From positions 1 through 8,319 of the forward strand of contig JASBSH010000410.1 of the NCBI GenBank assembly GCA_030149025.1: a stretch of 8,319 nt of DNA. The letters are read 5' to 3'. A program made the position numbers and the translations under genes. This DNA comes from Actinomycetales bacterium. Lineage in GTDB: Bacteria; Actinomycetota; Actinomycetes; Actinomycetales; BWSM-131. Shown here piece after piece: positions 1 to 5,729 of the stretch (the first letter of the stretch is position 1; every line of letters begins with the position of its first letter). The notes under the pieces were generated by a model. That model saw only the letters and a program-made list of their open reading frames with translations, searched no databases and was not told where the DNA came from.

Positions 1-234
1 CCCGGTGGCGTGGGCGAGGCCTGCCCCGACGTCGGCGACGCCGCCGTGGAACGCGGCGACCTCGGCGTAGACCTCCAGGCGGTTGCAGGTGGAGAGCACG
101 ACCGACTCGTGGACGTTGTGGCCCCCCAGCAGGTCCCGGGCCAGGCGGCGAGCTCCGGTGGCATCGAGCGAGGCCTGCTCGAGCATCTCGATCGGCGCGG
201 TGTGGTGGGACAGCCCCACGACGAGAAGGCTCAC
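1..234 (-). CDS. hemA: Glutamyl-tRNA reductase, N-terminal part (runs off left edge)
   Basis: This is the start of cytoplasmic glutamyl-tRNA reductase, which reduces glutamyl-tRNA(Glu) with NADPH to glutamate-1-semialdehyde, the first committed step of C5-pathway tetrapyrrole synthesis. The 78 visible codons include the family motif VGLSHHTAP (residues 6-14) and STCNRLEVYAEV (48-59). Cys50 is the expected thioester nucleophile, at the same position as in characterised enzymes. The full protein is usually 400-500 residues, so most of it, including the NADPH and dimerisation domains, lies outside the window. The start is a GTG inside the rex stop (GTGA, 4-nt overlap), with GGAGG at 242-246, 7 nt before it, so translation is probably coupled to rex. 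The rex-hemA order matches the rex-hemACD operon of Streptomyces. Identification is firm; the rest of the gene is unseen. Confidence 0.95.
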   Translation of the reverse strand, partial: MSLLVVGLSHHTAPIEMLEQASLDATGARRLARDLLGGHNVHESVVLSTCNRLEVYAEVAAFHGGVADVGAGLAHATG

Positions 235-962
235 TGGGCCGCCTCCACGAACGCCTGGGCGACGACGTCCGCGTCGATGCCGAGTACTGCGGCGGACTTG
301 CGCTGCTCGTGGAACGCGAGGATCTGCAGCTCCGTCGACAGGTCGACCTTGCGCACCTTGACGCCTTCGGGGACCTGGAGCACCACGGGGGCGAAGTTCA
401 GGATGCTGGTGATGCCGGCGGCGACCAGCCGGTCGCAGAGCGGCTGGGCGGCCGCGCCGGGGGTGGCGATCACCGCGATGGAGACCTCCTGCTCCTTGAC
501 GACGTGCTCGAGGTCGTCGACGGATGCGACGGTCAGGCCCGCGACCTTCTCGCCGACGACCTCGCCGGCGTCGAGCAGGGCGACCACGCGGAAGCCTCGG
601 GAGGCGAAGCCGCCGTAGTTCGCCAGGGCGTGGCCCAGGTTCCCGATCCCGACGATGGCCACGCGCCAGTCCTGGCTGAGCCCGAGCTCCCGGGAGATCT
701 GGTAGACGAGGTACTCCACCTCGTAGCCGACACCGCGCGTGCCGTAGGAGCCGAGGTGCGACAGGTCCTTGCGGAGCTTCGCGGACGTGACACCGGCGGC
801 GGCAGCCAGCTCCTCGCTCGATACAGTGGTGGCACCCCGCTCGGCGAGCGACACCAGGGCCCGCAGGTACACGGGGAGCCGGGCGACCGTCGCCTCGGGG
901 ATGCCCCGCGACACCACGTTGCGTGGTTGACGAGACAGGCCGTTGGGCCGTGACGGGGACAC
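231..962 (-). CDS. rex: Redox-sensing transcriptional repressor Rex
   Basis: Rex is a dimeric cytoplasmic repressor. It binds its operator when NADH is low and lets go when NADH rises, typically controlling respiratory and, in actinomycetes, haem genes. The 243-residue product has an N-terminal winged helix (about 20-85) with the conserved stretch SAKLRKDLSHLGSYGTRGVGY split across 60-80, then a Rossmann domain with GIGNLG (105-110) for NADH, the conserved NYGGF (115-119), and the C-terminal LSTELQILAFHEQRK (208-222) of the domain-swapped helix. The frame stays open upstream to about 1226, but that extension crosses the promoter and operator. I chose the GTG at 962 because AAGGAG (973-978) stands 10 nt before it and the resulting length fits the family. 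A later GTG pair about 15 codons in is the alternative start. The gene overlaps hemA by 4 nt and forms an operon with it. Confidence 0.96.
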   Translation of the reverse strand: MSPSRPNGLSRQPRNVVSRGIPEATVARLPVYLRALVSLAERGATTVSSEELAAAAGVTSAKLRKDLSHLGSYGTRGVGYEVEYLVYQISRELGLSQDWRVAIVGIGNLGHALANYGGFASRGFRVVALLDAGEVVGEKVAGLTVASVDDLEHVVKEQEVSIAVIATPGAAAQPLCDRLVAAGITSILNFAPVVLQVPEGVKVRKVDLSTELQILAFHEQRKSAAVLGIDADVVAQAFVEAAQ

Positions 963-972
963 GGAGTGCCTA

Positions 973-978
973 CTCCTT
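973..978 (-). promoter_or_regulatory. Ribosome binding site of rex
   Basis: On the minus strand this reads AAGGAG, 10 nt before the GTG at 962. It is the only good Shine-Dalgarno match near the beginning of the Rex homology, and it decides the start against the longer open frame that continues to 1226. Confidence 0.65.
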
Positions 979-1057
979 GCTGCAGGTGGCCGGGCATGGC
1001 AAGGCAGCGGGACACCCGCTGCGGTTCCACCCGGCCGGGCGGGAGGGACCGGTCCCC

Positions 1058-1086
1058 AGCCTAGGCACGTGTGAACGTGTGCACAA
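1058..1086 (-). promoter_or_regulatory. rex-hemA promoter (-35 and -10)
   Basis: On the minus strand the -35 box reads TTGTGC (1081-1086) and the -10 box TAGGCT (1058-1063), exactly 17 nt apart. Both fit the housekeeping sigma factor of high-GC actinomycetes (TTGACA and TAnnnT). Transcription should start near 1050, giving a leader of roughly 90 nt before the rex GTG. The Rex operator fills the spacer and most of the -35 box, as expected for a repressor that blocks RNA polymerase. Confidence 0.7.
1070..1085. promoter_or_regulatory. Rex operator (ROP), autoregulatory
   Basis: The sequence TGTGAACGTGTGCACA matches the Streptomyces Rex operator TGTGAACGCGTTCACA at 14 of 16 positions. The differences are at positions 9 and 12; the outer TGTGAAC and CACA, which make the main contacts, are kept. 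The site lies between the -10 and -35 of the rex promoter and 108 nt upstream of the rex start. This indicates that Rex represses its own operon, including hemA, when NADH/NAD+ is low. A weaker relative with 11/16 matches lies at 1104-1119 and may be chance. Confidence 0.85.
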
Positions 1087-1201
1087 AGTCGCGAGAGAGT
1101 ACAGGTGAACGCGGTGAGCCACATCACGAGGTTCCACCCGCCCCGCATCCCCGTGTTGATCGTGGGATCGCGCCACCATCGCGCCGCCCCCAGCTCGTGA
1201 C

Positions 1202-1257
1202 CTGTGCGACGTTCGAGAGCCGGCACGCCGGCGTGTTCGGTTCCGGACGTCGCACAG
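1202..1257. repeat. Perfect 11-bp inverted repeat upstream of the glutaredoxin gene
   Basis: The arms CTGTGCGACGT (1202-1212) and ACGTCGCACAG (1247-1257) are exact reverse complements separated by 34 nt. The spacer contains a second palindromic element, GCCGGC-AC-GCCGGC (1219-1232), and two GTTCG copies (1211-1215, 1235-1239). It ends 43 nt before the glutaredoxin start and about 115 nt upstream of the rex -35. It could be two operator half-sites joined by a DNA loop, or a cruciform. It does not match Rex, and I do not recognise the regulator. A terminator is unlikely because the flanking genes diverge. Confidence 0.55.
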
Positions 1258-1288
1258 AACGACCTGCGTCGCGCGATCTCAAGTCACC

Positions 1289-1294
1289 TACCGT
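1289..1294 (+). promoter_or_regulatory. Probable -10 box of a leaderless glutaredoxin transcript
   Basis: TACCGT fits the actinomycete -10 pattern TAnnnT and sits 6 nt before the ATG at 1301, so transcription would start at or next to the start codon. No Shine-Dalgarno sequence is visible before the ATG, which agrees with leaderless translation. The -35 region (TGCGTC near 1265-1270) is poor, so the assignment rests on the -10 and its position. Confidence 0.45.
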
Positions 1295-1300
1295 GGGCGC

Positions 1301-1600
1301 ATGCGCGAGAACACCGGCGAGAACACGGGCGAGGGGAAGCCACGCGTCACGCTGATCGGGCGGCCGGGCTGCCACCTGTGCGAGGACGCCCGGAAGGTGG
1401 TCGAGCGGGTGACCGCCGACCTCGGCGTCGGCTACGAGGAGCTGAGCATCGACGACGACCCCGCACTGCGCGCGGAGTACGCCGAGCAGATCCCGGTCGT
1501 GCTCGTCGACGGCAAGCAGCACACGTTCTGGCGCGTCGATGAGGCACGGCTGCGCAAGGCACTGAGCGCGGCGCCGGGCCGACGTCGCTGGCCCCGGTAA
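1301..1600 (+). CDS. Glutaredoxin-like thioredoxin-fold protein
   Basis: This is a 99-residue cytoplasmic thiol-disulfide oxidoreductase of the glutaredoxin-like (DUF836-type) family. After a polar N-terminal tail (1-14) come the first strand VTLIGRPGC, the redox motif C24-H-L-C27, the helix DARKVVERV, the strand YEELSID, and IPVVLVDGKQ with the cis-proline Pro65. A short Arg/Pro-rich tail ends the protein. The length is normal for the family. Small glutaredoxin-like genes beside rex/hemA are known in actinobacteria (for example next to hemA in Mycobacterium), which supports conserved context; the physiological partner is not known. In actinomycetes such proteins may work with mycothiol or thioredoxin reductase, but the sequence does not show which. 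It diverges from rex and converges on coxG. Confidence 0.88.
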   Translation: MRENTGENTGEGKPRVTLIGRPGCHLCEDARKVVERVTADLGVGYEELSIDDDPALRAEYAEQIPVVLVDGKQHTFWRVDEARLRKALSAAPGRRRWPR

Positions 1601-1601
1601 C

Positions 1602-1646
1602 CCCTGCCAGCCAGCCCTGCCAGCGGCCGTCAGCGCCGGCGGCCGC
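1602..1646. terminator. Convergent gene junction: direct repeat and weak hairpin
   Basis: The 29-bp gap between the convergent glutaredoxin and coxG stops contains CCCTGCCAGC twice (1602-1611, 1615-1624). Next to it a 6-bp stem, GCGGCC (1624-1629) with GGCCGC (1641-1646), spans the end of coxG. A U-tract is absent on both strands, so intrinsic termination is only a possibility; high-GC actinomycetes often use such U-less hairpins. There is little else in the gap. Confidence 0.3.
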
Positions 1647-2412
1647 GGAGCCTCGTGACCGCCCAGGTCACGACCACGGCGAGGACGACGGCTGCCGCCG
1701 TCCCGCCGTAACGGCGCAGCAAGGCGTGCCCGGCCACCCGGCCCAGGTCGAGCTCCGCCGGCGTCGGTCTGCCGGCTGCCCGTGCCGGAGCCTGGGAGGC
1801 GACGGCGCCCTGCGCTGCCGCGACGTCGGCCACCTCGGCCTGCTCGGCCCGCTGCTCGGCCTGCTCCACCATCGACCGCGCCTCCGACGGTCTCGGCTCG
1901 GACAGCGGTGGCGCCTCGGACGGCGCCCCCGTCGGGGCTCCGTGCTCGGGCGGAGTCGCCGGCTCCTCCTGCCCGCCCAGCCGCGTGGCCAGGCACGCGG
2001 CGAACTCGTCGAGGAGCTTGGTGCCCACGTCCTGGATCACGCCGCGGCCGAACTGCGCCGGCCGGCCGGTGATCCTCAGGTCGGTGTCGACGACCACCTT
2101 GGTCCCGTCACCCGCACGCTCCAGGTGCGCCCGGATGGTGGCCCCCGCCGTCCCGTTCCCTCGCCGGTCCTTGCCGTTGGCCTCGATCACCGCCCGGTAG
2201 GCGTCGCGGTCCCGTTCCAGCCAGCGACCGGTTCCCGTGTACTGCAACGAGACCGGCCCGAGCTTGACCTTCGCAAGGCCGGTGAACTCGTCGCCGTCCA
2301 CGGAGGTGATCTCCGCACCAGGCAGGCACGGCGCGATCCGCTCGATGTCGTTGAACGCGTCCCATGCCTCGTCGATCCCGATCGGGACCGTGAACGTGTG
2401 CTGCAGCTCCAC
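1630..2412 (-). CDS. coxG: CoxG: SRPBCC-domain protein with C-terminal membrane anchor
   Basis: CoxG belongs to the SRPBCC (START-like) hydrophobic-pocket family and accompanies CO-dehydrogenase-type enzymes. Members have been described as attaching the enzyme to the membrane or carrying menaquinone to it. Residues 1-147 are the pocket domain, opening MELQHTFTVP with the diagnostic AWDAFNDIERIAPCLPGAE (16-34). Residues 148-232 form a low-complexity linker rich in Pro, Glu and Ala, including a charged EQAEQRAEQAE stretch. A hydrophobic helix (about 235-253) ends in an Arg-rich RLRGRRR tail, consistent with a tail-anchored protein whose soluble domain stays in the cytoplasm. The start is GTG, preceded by AGGGGGA. 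It lies 9 nt after coxM, last in the cox operon. The general call is safe; the quinone role is inferred from the family. Confidence 0.9.
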   Translation of the reverse strand: MELQHTFTVPIGIDEAWDAFNDIERIAPCLPGAEITSVDGDEFTGLAKVKLGPVSLQYTGTGRWLERDRDAYRAVIEANGKDRRGNGTAGATIRAHLERAGDGTKVVVDTDLRITGRPAQFGRGVIQDVGTKLLDEFAACLATRLGGQEEPATPPEHGAPTGAPSEAPPLSEPRPSEARSMVEQAEQRAEQAEVADVAAAQGAVASQAPARAAGRPTPAELDLGRVAGHALLRRYGGTAAAVVLAVVVTWAVTRLRGRRR

Positions 2413-2421
2413 CGGTCCCCC

Positions 2422-3288
2422 TCAGGCCCCCGCCGCCGCCAGCACGGCACGTCGGGTCAGCACCCCGGCCAGGTGGCGGCGGTAGTCGGCGTCGGCGTTG
2501 GCGTCCGCGGGAGGCTGGGTGCCCGCGGTCACGTCCGCCACGGCGGCGCGGATCGCCTCGTCGGTGGCCGGCTGCCCGACCAGGGCCTGCTCGACGGCAC
2601 GCGCGCGCACCGGCGTGGACGCCATGTTGGTCAGCCCGATCCGCGCCTCTCCGATCGTGCCGCCATCGCTCTTCACCGCGGCCGCGACGCCGACGATCGA
2701 CCAGGCCTGCGCGACCCGGTTGAACTTCTGGTAGCTGGCGCCCCAGCCGGTGTACTTCGGCACGCGCACCTCCACCAGCAGCTCGTCCTCGTCCAAGGTG
2801 GTGGTGAACAGGTCGGTGAAGAAGTCGTGCGCCGCAACGGTCCGGGTGCGCCCCGAGGGGCCGGCGATCACCAGTTGCGCATCGAGGGCCAGCGCCGGCG
2901 CCAGCAGGTCACCGGCCGGGTCGGCGTGGGCCAGGGACCCGCCGAACGTCCCCCGGTGCCGGACCTGCGGATCCGCCACCGTGCGGGTGGTGAGGGCGAG
3001 CAGCAGGTCGTGCTCGTTCACCAGCGGGTCGCGCATCACCTCGTCGTGGGTGGTCATGGCGCCGATGACGATGGCGTCACCGTCGTCCCGGACGCCGCGA
3101 AGACCCTCCACCCGGCTCAGGTCCACGACGAGCTCGGGTGCCGCCAGCCGCAGCCTGAGCACCGGCAGGAGACTCTGCCCACCGGCCAGGACCTTCACGT
3201 CCCGGTGGTGCGAAACCGCCTCAGCGAGGGCGGCAACCGCCTCCTCGACCGTCGTCGGCGAGGCGTACTCGAACGCCGTCGGGATCAT
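2422..3288 (-). CDS. coxM: Molybdenum hydroxylase FAD-binding medium subunit (CoxM-like)
   Basis: This 288-residue subunit takes electrons from the 2Fe-2S clusters of CoxS onto FAD and passes them to the acceptor. Residues 1-175 are the FAD-binding domain of the CO-dehydrogenase/xanthine-dehydrogenase type, with the pyrophosphate-contacting AGGQSLLP (35-42) and the second FAD motif RGTFGGSLAHADP (112-124). Residues from about 180 form the C-terminal FAD-subunit domain, including FNRVAQAWSIVGVAAAV (189-205). Length is typical for CoxM. The ATG at 3288 overlaps the coxL stop (ATGA) and has GGAGGA a few bases before it. A longer in-frame start inside coxL adds only a Gly-rich stretch and was rejected. 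The position after coxL gives the order S-L-M that is typical of form II clusters. Confidence 0.94.
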   Translation of the reverse strand: MIPTAFEYASPTTVEEAVAALAEAVSHHRDVKVLAGGQSLLPVLRLRLAAPELVVDLSRVEGLRGVRDDGDAIVIGAMTTHDEVMRDPLVNEHDLLLALTTRTVADPQVRHRGTFGGSLAHADPAGDLLAPALALDAQLVIAGPSGRTRTVAAHDFFTDLFTTTLDEDELLVEVRVPKYTGWGASYQKFNRVAQAWSIVGVAAAVKSDGGTIGEARIGLTNMASTPVRARAVEQALVGQPATDEAIRAAVADVTAGTQPPADANADADYRRHLAGVLTRRAVLAAAGA

Positions 3289-5729
3289 CGGCTCTCCTCC
3301 TGTGCCACCGGAACTGCCTCCTGGATCGCCCGCCACACGCGTTGCGGGGTCATGGGCATCTGGATGTCTTCCACCCCGAGGTGCCGCACCGCGTCCAGCA
3401 CCGCGTTGACGACGGCCGGTGTGGACGCGATGGTGCCGGCCTCACCTACCCCCTTGACGCCCAACGGGTTCGTGCTGGACGGGGTCGTGGTGCGGTCGGT
3501 GACGAAGTGCGGCAGGTCAACGGCGCTCGGGAGCAGGTAGTCGACGAACGTCGCCGTGGTGAGCGTGCCCTGGTCGTCGTGGATCGCTTCCTCGTACAGC
3601 GCCTGCGCGATGCCCTGTGCCAGGCCACCGTGCACCTGCCCCTCGACGATCAGCGGGTTGACCACCTCGCCCACGTCGTCCACGCACACGTACCGCCGGA
3701 TGCGGACGGCGCCGGTCTCCGTGTCCACCTCCGTCGCGCACAGATGGGTGCCGTGCGGGAACGAGAAGTTGTCCGGGTCGTACACGGCGTCGGCGTCGAT
3801 GGACGGCTCCACGCCGTCCGGCATGTTGTGGGCCGCGAACACCGCGAGGGCTATCTCCTGCAGCGTCATGCCCTTGTCGGTACCGGCCACGCTCAGCCGT
3901 CCGTCGGTGAACTCGATGTCGGCCGGGTCCGCCTCCAGCAGGTGCGCCGCAACGGTTCTCGCCTTCTCGACGACCTTGTCGGCCGCCTGTACGACCGCGA
4001 TGCCGCCGACCGCCAGCGACCGCGAGCCGTAGGTGTCCATGCCCTTGTGGGCGACCTGCGTGTCCCCGTGCAGCACCTCGACGTCCTCGAACGGGACGCC
4101 GAGCCTCTCGGCCACGATCTGGCTCCAGGCCGTCTCGTGGCCCTGGCCGTGGGCGCTCGAGCCGGTGACCACCTCGACCTTGCCGGTGGGCAGCATCCGG
4201 ATGGACGCCGCCTCCCAGCCGCCGGCCCCGTACGAGAGGGAGCCCAGGACCCGGGACGGCGCGAGCCCGCACATCTCGGTGAAGGTCGAGACGCCGATGC
4301 CGAGCTGGACCGGGTCGTGCCGCTCCCGCCGCTCGGCCTGCTCGCGCCGCAGCCCCTCGTAGTCGAACAGCTCCACGGCCCGGGAGGTAGCGGCCTCGTA
4401 GTTGCCCGAGTCGTACTCCAGGCCCGCGACGGTCGTGAACGGGAACTCCTCGTGCCGGATCCAGTTCCGTTCCCGGACGGCCAGCGGGTCCTCCCCCAGC
4501 TCGGCGGCGAGCTCGTCCATCATCCGCTCGATGGCGAACGTCGCCTCGGGCCGGCCGGCGCCGCGGTAGGCGTCCGTCCAGGCCTTGTTCGTGAACACGT
4601 TGGTGCACTCGAACCGGTAGGCGGGGAACTTGTAGATCGCGTTGAACATGAACGCCCCGAGGATCGGCACCCCGGAGGTGACGAGCCCCAGGTACGCGCC
4701 CATGTCGGCCAGCAGGTCCACCTTCAGCCCGGTGACCCTGCCGTCCTTGGTGGCCGCCAGCGTCAACCGCTGCACCTGGTCCCGGCCGTGGTGGGCCACC
4801 ATCATCGACTCGGTCCGCGTCTCGGTGAGCTTGCACGGCTTGCGAAGCCGGCGTGCCACGAGCAGGGTCGTGACCTCCTCCGGCGTGACCTGCAGCTTCC
4901 CACCGAAGCCGCCGCCGACGTCCGGGGCGATCACGCGGATCTTCGACTCGGGGATGCCGGTGACCATCGCCAGCATCACCCGCAGGATATGCGGGATCTG
5001 GGTGGCAGACCACATCGTCAGCTGCTCGCCGGTCGGGTCCACCACCGTGGACCGGGGCTCCATGAACGCCGGGATGAGCCGTTGCTGGCGGAACCGGCGC
5101 TCGATCACGATGCCGTCCTCACGGGCGCGGGCGATCGCCTGCTCGACGTCGTCGCCGGTCCCGGCCTCCGCCGAGTCGAACACCCAGTGGGCGCTGACGT
5201 TGGTGCCGAGCGACGGGTGGGCCAGCGGTGCGCCGTCCGTGACCGCCTCCTCGAGGTCGAGGACGACCGGCAGCTCCTCGTACTCCACGTCGACGAGCTC
5301 CGCGGCGTCCCGCGCCGCCGCCGCGGTACGTGCCGCGACGACCGCGACCGCCTCCCCGGCGAAGGTGACCTCGTCCACGGCGAGAGCCGGGTGCCGGGGT
5401 GCCTTCTGGTCCGGGGTGACCGGCCAGGCGTTCGGCAGCCCGCCCTGCTCGTCGTCCAGGTCCCTGCCGGTGAGCACGGCGACCACGTTCGGGGCGCCCT
5501 GCGCGGCGCTCGTGTCGATCGACGTGATCCTCGCGTGCGCGTACGGGCTGCGGACCATGGCGAGGTGCAGCATCCCGGGCAGCACGATGTTGTCGGTCCA
5601 CTTGGTGCGGCCCGTGATGAGCCGGCCGTCCTCCTTGCGCCGACGCGCCCGGCCGAGCTCGCGTCCCGCAGCGCCACCCGACGGGCTGTCCTGGATCACG
5701 TCACCCGGGCGGTCCTCGACTGCGGTCAC
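3285..5729 (-). CDS. coxL: Form II CO-dehydrogenase-like molybdopterin large subunit
   Basis: This is the catalytic subunit (814 residues) of a xanthine-oxidase-family molybdenum hydroxylase and should bind molybdopterin cytosine dinucleotide. Visible motifs are the N-terminal GRTKWTDNIVLPGMLH (40-55), APDVGGGFGGK (268-278), AYRGAGRPE (387-395), GQGHETAWSQI (528-538) and VKGVGEAG (758-765), with the catalytic base Glu763. The loop is AYRGAGR, not the AYxCSFR of form I enzymes whose Cys carries the Mo-Cu site, so the copper-binding Cys is absent. This defines form II; CO oxidation by form II is doubtful and the true substrate is unknown. The GTG at 5729 overlaps the coxS stop (GTGA), with GGAGG 6 nt before it. 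The frame stays open further upstream through coxS, but that part is shadow sequence. Confidence 0.95.
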   Translation of the reverse strand: MTAVEDRPGDVIQDSPSGGAAGRELGRARRRKEDGRLITGRTKWTDNIVLPGMLHLAMVRSPYAHARITSIDTSAAQGAPNVVAVLTGRDLDDEQGGLPNAWPVTPDQKAPRHPALAVDEVTFAGEAVAVVAARTAAAARDAAELVDVEYEELPVVLDLEEAVTDGAPLAHPSLGTNVSAHWVFDSAEAGTGDDVEQAIARAREDGIVIERRFRQQRLIPAFMEPRSTVVDPTGEQLTMWSATQIPHILRVMLAMVTGIPESKIRVIAPDVGGGFGGKLQVTPEEVTTLLVARRLRKPCKLTETRTESMMVAHHGRDQVQRLTLAATKDGRVTGLKVDLLADMGAYLGLVTSGVPILGAFMFNAIYKFPAYRFECTNVFTNKAWTDAYRGAGRPEATFAIERMMDELAAELGEDPLAVRERNWIRHEEFPFTTVAGLEYDSGNYEAATSRAVELFDYEGLRREQAERRERHDPVQLGIGVSTFTEMCGLAPSRVLGSLSYGAGGWEAASIRMLPTGKVEVVTGSSAHGQGHETAWSQIVAERLGVPFEDVEVLHGDTQVAHKGMDTYGSRSLAVGGIAVVQAADKVVEKARTVAAHLLEADPADIEFTDGRLSVAGTDKGMTLQEIALAVFAAHNMPDGVEPSIDADAVYDPDNFSFPHGTHLCATEVDTETGAVRIRRYVCVDDVGEVVNPLIVEGQVHGGLAQGIAQALYEEAIHDDQGTLTTATFVDYLLPSAVDLPHFVTDRTTTPSSTNPLGVKGVGEAGTIASTPAVVNAVLDAVRHLGVEDIQMPMTPQRVWRAIQEAVPVAQEESR

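Larger units (their letters stand above)
963..1300. other. Divergent rex / glutaredoxin intergenic region
   Basis: This 338-bp stretch holds no credible gene. From left to right it contains the rex ribosome binding site and an untranslated leader of roughly 90 nt, the rex promoter with its overlapping Rex operator (1058-1086), a weak second operator-like sequence (1104-1119, 11/16 match, left half intact), a perfect inverted repeat (1202-1257) of unknown role, and a probable leaderless promoter of the glutaredoxin gene. Open frames across it on both strands show no protein-like sequence. Confidence 0.7.

Noticed and set aside
963..1226. N-terminal extension of rex, with the frame open up to 1226
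   Set aside because: It would translate across the rex promoter and operator, shows no Rex-like sequence, and a good ribosome binding site sits before the GTG at 962.
1602..1624. Short CCCTGCCAGC direct repeat as an attachment site or mobile-element scar
   Set aside because: It has only two copies in tandem, with no integrase, transposase or matching terminal repeats nearby; a small local duplication is simpler.
1124..1996. 290-codon minus-strand frame covering the glutaredoxin gene
   Set aside because: It has no recognisable protein motif and lies opposite a convincing thioredoxin-fold gene with a CxxC motif.
1726..3540. 604-codon open frame on the plus strand opposite coxG and coxM
   Set aside because: The composition is that of an antisense shadow. 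The minus strand has clear SRPBCC and FAD-domain proteins with matching starts and ribosome binding sites.
3285..5729. Calling coxL a proven carbon monoxide dehydrogenase
   Set aside because: The AYRGAGR loop lacks the copper-binding Cys of form I enzymes, so CO oxidation cannot be asserted from the sequence.
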